Positions 8,101-17,600 are shown, counted from the stretch's first letter. The stretch is 21,181 nucleotides of DNA from Amoebophrya sp. AT5.2 (GCA_005223375.1 RXOD01004514.1:1-21181); one strand, 5' to 3'. A program made the numbers and translations. The notes: generated by a model not told the origin, from the sequence alone.

Positions 8101-11100
8101 ATGGGCGTGCCGCGGTCGCTCGCCTCCATCATGCCCAGGTTTCTGAAAAATCTGGAAGACATGGAGACGGCGGCCGGGGATGGGGAAGGAGAAGGAGAAC
8201 GGGTCATTGTCGAGCACGGAATCAGCAACTCCACGCTCGAAGAAGTGTTTATGAACATCACGGCGGCCGAGCGACCCGAGATGTTCCAGAACCTGATGGG
8301 GGACGGCGTTGATAATTTCGACGCGAACGTGAAGACGTGCGTGCTGTGCTGCGCAAACGAAGCGGTTGGCGTGACGGCGTTCACAAAAAAAGGCGTGCCG
8401 TTCCTGGTCGACGGCGTGATTTGTCGAGCCTGCGCGGAAGGCCTGCACGATCCGGAAAAAGTAAAAAACGGGCTAGCGAGCGCAGTGCCAAACAACAGCA
8501 GTTTGCGGGCTGCAAAGGAAGACCGGGGGAGCGAAGGAAGCGGGCAGCAGGAGGGGGCGAACGGGAAGAACGAAGAGAGCGTTGCTGGGTCTGCGTTCAT
8601 TCCTGCTGACGGCCCGGAAGAGGTTGCTGAATTGGCTGCGGAAGGCGAGCACAGCGCGGTGCCAGCTCTGCCGGCTGGTGCTGGTGTTGGGGACGGCTGT
8701 ATCTTTCGAAGCGACTGTGATCGCGTGACGCATGTGGTGAGCCCTGGGACCGGACGTGCAGTGGCAGTCTCGGACGCGGTCGCTGCATTACTGACACGGC
8801 ACATTTTTGAGCAACGCTTCGTAGACCTCCACGGCGACAATTCGCCTTGTGGTGATCGTAACGCTGTCGTTGGTGACGACTTCTCGTGGCTCAGTCCCTC
8901 TTCGGCTGCATCTGGTGGCGCAAAAGTGAGCATATCGACGGACACGTCACGAGAAGTCCATCGCCTCTCTGCTTCTACGCGGGCAAAAAACGCCAACCCG
9001 GAGCTGTTCTTCGAGGGCGTTCATGAGATGCAGAACCAAGTGCAGCCTCCGGGTGGCGCTTTCTTGATGAGCCGTCCCGACGGGCAGCCGCTGCTGAACA
9101 CAGCTGGCCGCCAGATCGTCTGCGACATGTACGGCAGACCGATCGATCCCGATGGCAACGTCCTTGGCCCATCGATCGTGCCGGGCGCGCCACCACCGCC
9201 GACCGGGCCCGGCTCTGGCAGTGCTCCGCCGGCGGCTCTCCCCGGCGGCGCGGCGGGGTTTATACCCTCGGGTGGCTCTTACAACGCGGGCGCGGCGGCC
9301 TCTTCCCACTACCTGGGCAGCGGGGGAAATCCGGCACCTGCGGCGGCACCCGCGCCACCTCCTCCCGCCGAAGTCGCTATCTCGCCCGCAACCCTGTACC
9401 TGCAGCAGTCGGTCGCGATTCTGCTGAAGAACGCCCAGATCCAGATGCGTCAAAAATGGGCGAACTGCGCACGGCTTTGTTGCGTTTGCTGCTGCACTTG
9501 CTGCGGGATCGTCGTCGGCCTGCTGCTGGCCGGCGCGGCCACCGCGGTGGCCAGCAAGAACATCCTCCTCACCGAGTACGCGGTAGAAAATCGCTCGCTG
9601 CCGAAATCGCTCGCCGGCTACCACGGCGCCGTCGAACACACCCTGTCGCTCCGCACGGACTATTCGAAGCTGTCCGACGTGCAACTACCCGGCCGCTACG
9701 AACAGGTTTACCTCGCGAACCGCACGGCCGACATTGACGCGGAGCCCGACGCATACATGAAAGCGAGGTTCAAGGAGCTCAAGCGCGATCTGCTGCTGAA
9801 GAACACGGATCTGCGCTTCCAAGCGAACGCCGCGGGGGACGAGGGCGCGCCCGACTTCGGGAATGTCGGGACCTTTCCGTGGTGGCTGCACTGGCAGCTC
9901 GGCGAGGAGCACGTGTCCGCCCTGGCCGATGTCCCGAGCGACAACACGTACCCGGCGTTCACAGCCGCCGGGCAGCGCCTCAACAGCGCGGACGAGTGGG
10001 TCGCCAAGATTTACCAGCAGAAAGTCCCGGTTGCGGAAAAATTCGGCTACAAACTGAACTACTGCCCGAGACAAAACCTGAGGCACATGCACGTGAACCC
10101 GAAAACGGATTTGAGCGAGGAGCTGATGTGGAAAACAGTGTTGGTCGAAAACTACGCGGTGGACGAGAGCAAGTGGTACTATCACGGGCCGCTGTCGACC
10201 CTAACATTTGCGAAGGCCACGGAGCGAAACACGTGGCTGGGTGGGTTGTGGGACCAAGGCTACGAATACCACCACGCCTGCGGGCTGCAGACGAAAAGCT
10301 GCCAACTCGCAAACTTCTCCTTTTTCCGGAACTACTCGGTGGAGGCGGACGGGGAGCTGTACGTCGACGGTGGTACAGGTGCTGCTGCCTCGGCACCCTC
10401 CGCCGCAACGATCGACAACTCGTTCTTTAAGCACTACACGCCTTTGTGTAGCAGCAGCGATGGTACTAGCGATGTGCTCCAGCAGGGCGGGACCGAGGCC
10501 AAAACAGTTCCGCAGCTTGGCAACCTGCGAGCGTGGCGGAAGCGCTGGGTTGGCCGGGACGTTAGGGCTCGTTCTGAATCCCGCGGCAGCCCGGGGGCAG
10601 CGCGGACACAGACTCTGCGCGCTGTCCAGGCGTTTTGCGGCGGCGAGACGCCGACCGTGGCTGCAACCAGTGCGGTGCACGCAGAGCGGTGCCGGGCGCT
10701 GGCGAAACGCTACGCAACGGTCGACGTGTGGTGGGAGAAGGGAACTTCGTCGTCGGTTGCGTCTGCTTCGTCTACCCATCAAAACTTCGACCTGTCTTGG
10801 CTCGGCATCGCCGACGGCGCGCCCTACGACGGAAACGCGACCACGTACTGGAGCAGCCAGGCGCGGTACGTGACGATGGCACTGCGGCTCTCGGAGGTGG
10901 GGGGCTTCGACGCGGCAGATCCGGAGCAGCAGAACCTCGGTTCGCGGCTGACGGGGCTGGCCGGGAAATTCGTGCACGCGCAGAAGCGCTTCCGCGCAGC
11001 CGCGACGCCCGAAGCCGACAACAAGTGCCTGCGCACGTCGGACCCGGCGTTTCCGTCTTACTATGGCTGGAGTGGGGGTGGGGAAGACGACGACGACGAC

Positions 11101-13914
11101 GACGGAGAGGGGCGCGTGCGCAACATGGACGCCCGCGAACTTGAGGGTTTCGTCGCCATGGGAAGCCCGCGATGGCACCGCAACAGCGACAAGCCGAGAT
11201 ACGTGTTCCGCGGAAACTTCAGCAGCTTGCCCGCGGTTGGTGTGGAGCTCGACGCGGCGTCACAAAATGAAACCTCGGCGTCTCCGCAAACGCAGGGCCC
11301 CTTCTACTCCGCCATTTTGGCGGCCCCAGGTCAGGGGCAGCAGCAAACATCCGGTGTGAGCCCGACAGACGAGGAGCACGACGACGCGAAGCCGTTCCCC
11401 GACGTGGCTCTGACGATCCGGACGGCTGATAAGAATTCTGGGCAGCTAAGCGCAATCGTGCACGTGGCGGCGCGGGACTCCGCCACCGATCCTGCGTTGC
11501 TGAAGCGAACCGTTTCCGCGGACGACGACGACGATGGCGACAAGGGCATCGAGGACTTAGATCCTCTTGCATCGAAGGACTCGCTGTTCGACTACGTTTA
11601 TGCATTGTTCTCGTGGACCAGTGCGGCGTCGGCGGCGAACGCGGACGACGTCGCCGCGGGAGCCGCGGCGGCCCCCACTTCCGGCGACTGCAAACTCGAC
11701 TTTCTTGCGCCCACCTCCGTGATGCAGCTGCACACGCTTGTCGCTGCGCTGTCCAACGGCATCCGCCTGCATCTCAACCTCCCCGCCGTGGAGGGCGACG
11801 TGCTTTCGCACCTCCCGTACCTGTTCCAGCCGGCGTACGAGCTGCTCCCGCCGAGCGCGGGTTTGCAGACCACCGCGCTCCCGATTCTCTCCCTGCTGTG
11901 GTTTCCGGTGGTCACCACCAACTTTGGCTACGAGAAGCGCTTCGGCCTGCTGGAGATGATGCGCATCCAGTCGCTGTCGCCGGTCTTGTACTGGGCGACC
12001 AGCTACTTGTGGTTTTTCCTCCTCTACTTCCTCATCATCGGCAGCTACCTGGCGCTCTTCTACGCGGTCTCCAGCGACGAATTCGACATGGGGCAGCTGT
12101 TTCTGGTGCATTTCCTCTGGGGCCACAGCCAGATCGCGTTGTCGCTGCTCTGCGCCGCGGCCTTCTGGCGCTCGGAGTCGCTCACCGCGGTAACCTACTT
12201 TTGGATGTCGGTGGCCTACCTCACGGCGGGCCCGCTCCTGGAGGCGGCGACGGTGGACGGCGGCCCCATGCCCTGGGCGCTGGTGGCGTGGGGGCCCACC
12301 AACTACGGCCGCTCGCTCGTGCTGTGCCTGAAATACTACGAGAGTGGGAGTGGTAGTAGCGCTGCTGGCGGAGAAGGCAAGGAGGACGATGGTATCGACC
12401 TGTGGGAGCGATTCTCGGCCAGCGAGAAGGACGAGTACGCCGATCTGCTGCTGGTCCAGTTTCTGTTGGGAACGCTGATTCTGGTCGTAGCGATCGCCTG
12501 GCTGCAGAATGCTCACGTGGTGTTGCTGCACACGGCGCAGCGAATGGTCGCGCAGCTGCGGGGACCACCAAAAGCAGGGTCCGGGGCGCATACAACAAAC
12601 CTCGAGGGGGCAGTGAGGGCTCCTCCGTCGGACAGATCCGCGGACGGAGACGACACTGGTGTCGAGGACTCCGACGTCCGGGCCGAGGCGAGCCGCATCC
12701 TGAATTCGTCGCCCCAATTCGCGACAGTCGGCGAGGCGGATTCGGACGCGATCCAACTGCGAAAAGTGTTCAAGCAGTACCCCGACGGGAAGAAGGCGGT
12801 TCGCGGCGTGAGTTTCGGGGTGAAGAAGGGGGAGTGCTTCGGGCTACTGGGTCCGAACGGCGCGGGAAAGACGTCGTGCATCAACTTGGTGTGCGGGCTG
12901 CAGTCCCTTTCGGGTGGCAGCATCTGGGTCGGGGGCCACGAGATCGTCGTGCCGGGGTCGGTGGGCAGCGCTCCCTCGGGAGGCGGTCGTGGTGCGTCTC
13001 AGGCGTCGCAGTTCCTGGGCGTGTGTCCGCAGTTCGACTGTGTCTGGGGGGATCTGACTGTGGAGGAGCACTTGAAGCTGTACGCCCGGATCAAGGGCGT
13101 GAGCGGCTACCGCCAGGCCGTCCTGGTGCGCAAGGTGGCAGAGGCGGTGGCGTTAGAGGGGGACGCGTTCAAGAAGCTAGCCGCGCAGCTCTCGGGCGGA
13201 ATGCGGCGGCGTCTCAGCCTAGCGATCGCGCTGGTGACGGACCCGGCGGTGCTGATTCTGGACGAACCGACCACGGGCCTGGATCCAGATACGCGCGCGG
13301 GGCTCTGGCGCGTCATCGCGGCAGAAGCCAAGAAGCGGGCGGTCGTCCTGACCACGCACAGCATGGAGGAGGCCGACGCCCTGTGCGAGCGCATCGGGAT
13401 CATGTGCAGCGGACGGTTAAAGTGCCTGGGGACGCCGTTGCACCTGAAGAACAAATTCGGCGCGGGCTACATGCTGTCTGTAGCCTTGTCTCCGGAGGCG
13501 ATCTCCCGCCGGAAGCACTGGGAAGGAGAGATTTGTGCGTGGTTGCGTGCAGACGTCGTCAACGTGGAGGGCGCACAGGGTCGAAACGCCAGCATTGGGA
13601 TTCGCCCGGTGGAGAGTCGCGGCCTACTGTTGCAGTACCAAATCCTCACGCAGGGCGGAAACGGCAACGGAAACAAGAATGCGTCGCCGGGCTCTCCTGC
13701 GGTATCCCCTGCAGCCGCAAGCGCAGCATCCCCCTCCAGATCGAGTCAGCATGTGCCCATCAGTGTTTCCCGAATCTTCGAGCAGTTGGAGGCGCAGCGA
13801 CTACGGCAAGACCTTCCGGTCCGGGAGTGGAGCCTGGCCAAAACTACATTGGACGAAGTGTTTCTCCGGATTGTGACCGACGACGCCACGGAAAACCAGC
13901 TAAGGATCCGCTGA
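5194..13914 (+). CDS. ABCA-type full ABC transporter, 2906 aa
   Basis: A TMD-NBD-TMD-NBD transporter of the ABCA (lipid-type) subfamily in one intronless frame. TM1 is at about residues 106-127, followed by a 200-residue extracytoplasmic loop. TM2-TM6 follow (about 334-457 and 611-633), with the ABCA-like linker EKRAGTLKLMRVMGL. NBD1 has Walker A GHNGAGKST (717-725), Q764, signature SGGMQRR (839 on), Walker B LDE (Asp862-Glu863) and His894. The linker carries a C4 motif (Cys1049, 1052, 1077, 1080), a Pro/Gly-rich part and a Cys cluster (1429-1437) before TM7. A loop of about 770 residues with several N-glycosylation sequons follows, then TM8-TM12 (about 2230-2440). NBD2 has GPNGAGKTS (2553-2561), Q2613, LSGGM (2666-2670), Asp2690-Glu2691 and His2722. 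Both ATPase sites look competent. The start could instead be the in-frame ATG at 5233, which has better context. It is longer than most ABCA proteins. Confidence 0.93.
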   Translation: MRVAPVGGSSQHQMDGEEHLAATGGEVLETPADIRGQPADVLPTADDGPVSPAVKAPPDAGVAPENDGAAAASAAAKVPDARAVFADYAVQFRALYFKSFLTIRNSPSVLCSIWLVPVLFLFLLEGVRQLQRQPLKVAVFEDTVVDKAAYPRCMYFDQYYAEFTRHNELYPCFNLLYGGAAGTGGDVRAAAVAERLKANIGEAAGADHGFRAKQASSEDELFAAVYREPGRYDMSVWFSTDTKYRLWVNDTAGELYERYGDYFHYVKAQAAIENALLEVQAASASSAPVTTSAAPSLDLLLRRLPNIDPGMPTKLELEYDFKARRTFSYFDDMGAVIILFALTLSGSSVMHMVVREKRAGTLKLMRVMGLREICYWLAWLTVFMLFFLFAAVIFSGCGKYLTKVKFFTHCDFGVLVFVSWCYLSCYGAVTLFFCSWIVNWYALLGTQIALIAFPVVFYVFMTDITWSQLTVPQDWWTRQYHPDNQPVWIVLLSFMPWWHLAKIVQNIYDVTGVREGRSARHAHERYHEQWNNKTQEFTADLLFQKVGYSQDFGFPRLGASSSVRPDAPMNWTLTTRNPLATRVTNGHWQAWNARDRLWIDKGESWYAPSVGENCLILLAWVPFWLLLTWYCAHVFSAGEGKSLPYFFPFYRSFWLRPASGAAIKRVDADDTVGQTLLESRKSRGIHCLKLSKAYDFQTALRELSMEMKRNEITCLLGHNGAGKSTLINLLTGLHPPTHGHAFFDGLSIADDIATIQRKMGICPQDHIFFSDLTGRQHLVFWTIFKNAEVRAAAAHERRAGGQENGGLLMASSALESSVDALLKAVNLDWAADKLVRNYSGGMQRRLCVAIASIGDPEMIFLDEPTTGLDPVSRRQIWDFIQELKTNRVVVLTTHSMEEADCLADQIGILSVGRLKCLGTSLALKNKYGSGFRLSFSLDLAKGSRHEIRKFVTERLPGAKVLVAAGTNLTMGVPRSLASIMPRFLKNLEDMETAAGDGEGEGERVIVEHGISNSTLEEVFMNITAAERPEMFQNLMGDGVDNFDANVKTCVLCCANEAVGVTAFTKKGVPFLVDGVICRACAEGLHDPEKVKNGLASAVPNNSSLRAAKEDRGSEGSGQQEGANGKNEESVAGSAFIPADGPEEVAELAAEGEHSAVPALPAGAGVGDGCIFRSDCDRVTHVVSPGTGRAVAVSDAVAALLTRHIFEQRFVDLHGDNSPCGDRNAVVGDDFSWLSPSSAASGGAKVSISTDTSREVHRLSASTRAKNANPELFFEGVHEMQNQVQPPGGAFLMSRPDGQPLLNTAGRQIVCDMYGRPIDPDGNVLGPSIVPGAPPPPTGPGSGSAPPAALPGGAAGFIPSGGSYNAGAAASSHYLGSGGNPAPAAAPAPPPPAEVAISPATLYLQQSVAILLKNAQIQMRQKWANCARLCCVCCCTCCGIVVGLLLAGAATAVASKNILLTEYAVENRSLPKSLAGYHGAVEHTLSLRTDYSKLSDVQLPGRYEQVYLANRTADIDAEPDAYMKARFKELKRDLLLKNTDLRFQANAAGDEGAPDFGNVGTFPWWLHWQLGEEHVSALADVPSDNTYPAFTAAGQRLNSADEWVAKIYQQKVPVAEKFGYKLNYCPRQNLRHMHVNPKTDLSEELMWKTVLVENYAVDESKWYYHGPLSTLTFAKATERNTWLGGLWDQGYEYHHACGLQTKSCQLANFSFFRNYSVEADGELYVDGGTGAAASAPSAATIDNSFFKHYTPLCSSSDGTSDVLQQGGTEAKTVPQLGNLRAWRKRWVGRDVRARSESRGSPGAARTQTLRAVQAFCGGETPTVAATSAVHAERCRALAKRYATVDVWWEKGTSSSVASASSTHQNFDLSWLGIADGAPYDGNATTYWSSQARYVTMALRLSEVGGFDAADPEQQNLGSRLTGLAGKFVHAQKRFRAAATPEADNKCLRTSDPAFPSYYGWSGGGEDDDDDDGEGRVRNMDARELEGFVAMGSPRWHRNSDKPRYVFRGNFSSLPAVGVELDAASQNETSASPQTQGPFYSAILAAPGQGQQQTSGVSPTDEEHDDAKPFPDVALTIRTADKNSGQLSAIVHVAARDSATDPALLKRTVSADDDDDGDKGIEDLDPLASKDSLFDYVYALFSWTSAASAANADDVAAGAAAAPTSGDCKLDFLAPTSVMQLHTLVAALSNGIRLHLNLPAVEGDVLSHLPYLFQPAYELLPPSAGLQTTALPILSLLWFPVVTTNFGYEKRFGLLEMMRIQSLSPVLYWATSYLWFFLLYFLIIGSYLALFYAVSSDEFDMGQLFLVHFLWGHSQIALSLLCAAAFWRSESLTAVTYFWMSVAYLTAGPLLEAATVDGGPMPWALVAWGPTNYGRSLVLCLKYYESGSGSSAAGGEGKEDDGIDLWERFSASEKDEYADLLLVQFLLGTLILVVAIAWLQNAHVVLLHTAQRMVAQLRGPPKAGSGAHTTNLEGAVRAPPSDRSADGDDTGVEDSDVRAEASRILNSSPQFATVGEADSDAIQLRKVFKQYPDGKKAVRGVSFGVKKGECFGLLGPNGAGKTSCINLVCGLQSLSGGSIWVGGHEIVVPGSVGSAPSGGGRGASQASQFLGVCPQFDCVWGDLTVEEHLKLYARIKGVSGYRQAVLVRKVAEAVALEGDAFKKLAAQLSGGMRRRLSLAIALVTDPAVLILDEPTTGLDPDTRAGLWRVIAAEAKKRAVVLTTHSMEEADALCERIGIMCSGRLKCLGTPLHLKNKFGAGYMLSVALSPEAISRRKHWEGEICAWLRADVVNVEGAQGRNASIGIRPVESRGLLLQYQILTQGGNGNGNKNASPGSPAVSPAAASAASPSRSSQHVPISVSRIFEQLEAQRLRQDLPVREWSLAKTTLDEVFLRIVTDDATENQLRIR

Positions 13915-14091
13915 GGGGTCAATTAGGCGTCTGGGAGTAGTCACGCATTGATTGGCAGGGTTTCGCGAGATGCTTTGTGGCGCATTGGCGCTGCACTGAC
14001 ACTACTCTACCAAATTTAATGGAAGCATGCACGCAAGAACCGCGTTCACTCCTCCGCGTGGTGATCGAACTTGGTGCTGCTGCTATACTCA

Positions 14092-14097
14092 AATAAA
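14092..14097 (+). terminator. Candidate polyadenylation signal AATAAA
   Basis: AATAAA lies 178 nt downstream of the ABCA stop, a reasonable 3'UTR length. Similar hexamers occur in two later spacers. A hexamer can occur by chance in AT-rich DNA, and many alveolates do not rely on this signal. Confidence 0.25.
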
Positions 14098-14316
14098 AGG
14101 TCGGCATGTCGGAGATACTCGTCAGCATAATAACCTTTGCCTTTCTGTAGTGAATTGGAATTTTGAAGCCACCTAGACGATACTTCTTTTGATTTGGCTA
14201 GGGTCGTTTGCTGTTGCGATGTGACCTTCGACTTTCGCATGTAGATACTCGTCTCCGCAGCTCAGTGCCCGTGATCGGAATGCCAGGAGGTAGACGGAGG
14301 CGTAACGCAATCAGAG

Positions 14317-14327
14317 TTTTTTTTTAG
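14317..14327 (+). other. Candidate splice or trans-splice acceptor upstream of the RAP gene
   Basis: Nine consecutive Ts followed by AG end at 14327, only three bases before an ATG at 14331. This is a strong 3' splice-site look-alike with no visible donor upstream in the spacer, so trans-splicing or a 5'UTR intron is possible. Confidence 0.35.
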
Positions 14328-14330
14328 TCC

Positions 14331-14609
14331 ATGCTGATCGACATTTTTGTGTTCTGGTTAGCTTGTGCAGCGTTTTCGCAGTTGATCAAGTTCTCGCTTC
14401 TCGTTCTGTGCCGCGCCATCTGTGTGGCAGCCATCATCGGTTCGTGTCTGCCCAGGATCACACGTGAAGGAACAAGCAGGCTCTTACCCCTCGTTTGGCG
14501 CCCAGCCTTAGATAGTGTAGTACGTATGCAGTTTCCAAATCATCCCAGCTCACGCTCCAGTCGCGAAAAGCATAGCGGAGCCAAGAGCGTATCGGAGGGA
14601 AATTTTTGA
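14331..14609 (+). CDS. Candidate upstream ORF, 92 aa, hydrophobic N-terminus (weak)
   Basis: Not recognised. The first 45 residues are strongly hydrophobic (LIDIFVFWLACAAF, then LLVLCRAICVAAIIG), like a signal anchor or two membrane spans; the rest is polar and basic. It begins three bases after the acceptor-like AG at 14327 and ends 31 nt before the RAP ATG, in a different frame. It may be a regulatory uORF, a small membrane protein, or chance. Base composition is that of the spacer rather than of the genes, which argues for caution. Confidence 0.2.
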   Translation: MLIDIFVFWLACAAFSQLIKFSLLVLCRAICVAAIIGSCLPRITREGTSRLLPLVWRPALDSVVRMQFPNHPSSRSSREKHSGAKSVSEGNF

Positions 14610-14640
14610 GTTCGAGCAGCAGAAAGCAATACCACCAGTC

Positions 14641-17600
14641 ATGATTTCTATTTCCACTTGTGCGCGCGCCGCCGCGATGAAGTCCGCGGGCGCTCGAGTT
14701 TCGCGTGAGGGCTTGAAGTTCGACGGTGTGCTTCCGGAGGCTCGCGAGCTTTCTGCCGCGTTCGCGGCCTCCCTCGCACAGAGCCAAAGCTTGTCCAAAT
14801 GCCAGATCATTGGGAAGTTGCGGCAGTTTGCGGTCGCGGCGGAGCGGCACCGCAAGTTCACGAAAAAGGAGGGCTTCAGTGCCAGCGAGCGGAAGGAGTG
14901 GACCGGCGCCCCGTTCTTCCAGGCGTTGGCAGCATCTTCGGAAGCTACTCCCTGTCGCGTGCTGGAATTGGAAACGCAACCACAATCACCAGTAGAATCC
15001 GCAGACCACGGCGCATCGTTCTCCGCCCCCGCTGCAGCTTCGTTCTTTGGCCTGCTGTCTGCGCGCGACCTCGCGGACCTTGCGTGGTCGATCGCGATTC
15101 TGAAGCGAGTCTCCGGCACCCTGGATCCGCACAGCGAGGCTTTGCTACCCCCGCTCTGGAGGCAACTCGGCGAAACGTACGTCGCGCACCCGAATGACGC
15201 CAGCCGCCTGCTCTGGGCGATATCGCAGCTCATAACCAGTGGTCAGGCAAGTGCTACTTCTTGCGCCGCCGATATGAACAGCACTGCTGCTTTCGCTTCT
15301 GCGACTGCGACCACCGTTGCGGACCGCGAAAAAAAAACCACATCCGCGAACGCCGTCCTAGTCACCACAGTTGCGGACCGCGTTCTTCGGGCCGTGCTCG
15401 AGTCCGCCGGCATCCAGAAGTTTTCGGCGGGCGAGCAGGCTTCGTTCCTGCATTCGTGCGCGAAGATGCGGCTGCCGGCATGCGGCAGCCTGCTGCAGCA
15501 GCTGGAGCTGGGCAAGGTGATGCGCCAGGACCCCCTGGACTGCTCCGCGTGTCTGCATGCCCTGGTGGAGCTGCGCGAGCAGAACGTGGTGCCCCGGCTG
15601 CCGACCTCGCGGATGGCGGAGATTTTCGAGGCCGTCCGCAGCGGGCTGCTGGTGCACTGGGCGAAGGTGCTGCGCACGCGCGAGTATGCGCAAATCACGT
15701 TTTCGCTGGCGAAACTGCGGCGCGGGGACGACGGCGGCACCTTGTGCGGGGAGCTGGGCCAGCTGCTCGCGGCGAAGTTCGAGTCTTTTCCGAGCGGAGC
15801 GTGCGGCGGCCTTGACGTGGCCAACATCGCCTGGGGGCTGGCCCGCCTCGGCGGGTACCCGACAGGGAAAGGCCTTTCCCTGATGCACGAAAGTTTGCGC
15901 GCGCACGTACCTGCTGCCGACGAGCGCGAACGCTCTAGGAGTAGGGAGCACCACGTTGCAGGCGGAGAACATGAAGTCGGGGTATTTCAGCGAGGCCCCG
16001 GAACGCGGCCGCCCGCACACTTTCAGCATTCGAAGCAGCGCCGCAGCACAATGGCCACTACTACGCTGCGCGATATTTCCTGCGTACTTTACGCCCACGG
16101 CATCTTTGCCAACAATGGTGCAGGCCTTGAGGACTTGAAACCGTCGGCGGCTCGGTTCGCCGAACTGCTGGTCCGCCATCCCGATTTTTTGCTCAACGGG
16201 GAAGGTACCGACCAGTTCGGCCTGGACGCGCAGAGCCAGGCCGTGACGGTATACACGTTGGCCAAATTGTTCGGCAGCAGTGCGGGCTCCGAGTTGAGCA
16301 CGGAGGTTCGCCAGCAGCTGGTGGAACGCGTTTTTGCGCGCGTGGGAGCGCCCAGTGCCGGGATAAACGGAGCATGGAACAAGAAGTGCGACGAGGGGAA
16401 CCACTTTACCTGGCAGGGACTGCACATGCTTGCGTGGAGCGCGGTGACGATGCAGCGGCTGGACGACTGTGGCTGGTGGTCGCGCCTCGCGACAGACGTG
16501 GTCGGGAGAGCGGCAGTTGCCCCGCAGGACAACGCCGTTGAGGCGCAGCACACGAAGCAACGGCCGATTGCCTCCTCCGCGGCAACCTTGGAGCAGAGCT
16601 GGGCAAACCTGCTGTGGGCGTTCGGGACTTTCGCCGGGCACCACGAGGCGCACCCGGTCGAGATGCCGTTTCTGTTCGAAGCGTTTGGGCGGCTAACACG
16701 CGAGCTGCGCGTGGGTAAACAAGCAACTGTCTCTGCACGACCAGAAAAACGCATTGCAGCAGACTGGTGTCCGCTCGACGGAATGCACATTGTGTGGGCG
16801 TGCAGCAAGATGAAGCTCTGCTGTCCCGAGGTGCTCGCAGCCTGTTTGTCACCCAGGGTGATTCGCCCCGCGTCGCTCAGCATTTCGGAAACAGCCACGC
16901 TGATCCACAGCTGCGCAGCGCTAAATATGAACCCGGCTGCTGAGGGCATGTTCACCAGCGAGCCCGAGTCCGAGTCTTCGCAGTCACGGAACAAGAGCAG
17001 TGGTAGCGTGCTGCGCGCGGTGCGGCATTTTTGTGGCGACGCACAGGCCGTGCGGGCACTCGCGGACTGCGATGGGTCGTCTTCGTGCGCGGCGGGGGTG
17101 CGACTCCATCCTAGTGATTTTCCCGGCTCGTGCGCCGTGTTGCTTTTGTGGTCGGCCGCGGTGCTGGACGACAAAGCCTCCGCAAAAAGGCTGCTTCCGT
17201 ACGTTGTGGGAACGACCGCCCCCGGCGCGAGCTCGGCAGGTGTAGCCCCACCGCGGACCTTCGAATCGTGGACGCAGCGGGCGGCACAGGCGGCCGTCGC
17301 GTGGCTGCGTCTTGCCGTGCAGCAGGAGGAGTCACAAGGATCCGTTTCTCCGGGCGACCGCAGTGGAGGGACGGGCAAAGATGCGTTGGGGGAAGGCCTT
17401 CGCGGGCCCCTTCTTGCCGGCCGCTATGAGCGGCAGTTTGCGGCGCCGCCCGTCTTTCCGCAGACTTCGAAGTTGCAGAAGGATGTTACGCTTGCACTGG
17501 CCAAGGTGCTGCCGCACCGGTTTCGGGTGGAAGAGGAGTACCAGCATCCCGACCTGCCCTGGAGTCGCCTGGACGTCGCGGTGCCGAGTCTCAAGCTGGC

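Larger units (their letters stand above)
13915..14640 (+). other. Spacer between ABCA and RAP genes
   Basis: AT-rich compared with the flanking genes. It holds an AATAAA hexamer at 14092-14097, a T-run plus AG at 14317-14327, and a 92-codon forward ORF from ATG 14331 to 14609. A 64-codon reverse frame (14046-14240) is also open but has no supporting signal. I see no RNA gene. Confidence 0.4.

Noticed and set aside
11304..11325. CCATTTTGGC string resembling the core of the dinoflagellate spliced leader inside the ABCA gene
   Set aside because: Only the core matches, it is in frame within clear coding sequence, and no leader exon or donor follows.
12402..13940. 512-codon forward frame overlapping NBD2 of the ABCA gene
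   Set aside because: It is an out-of-frame shadow, Arg/Gly-rich, with no motifs, while the main frame holds Walker A, signature and Walker B in order.
14046..14240. 64-codon reverse ORF in the spacer after the ABCA gene
   Set aside because: It looks somewhat protein-like but has no recognisable features, no splice or promoter signal, and overlaps the likely 3'UTR including AATAAA at 14092.
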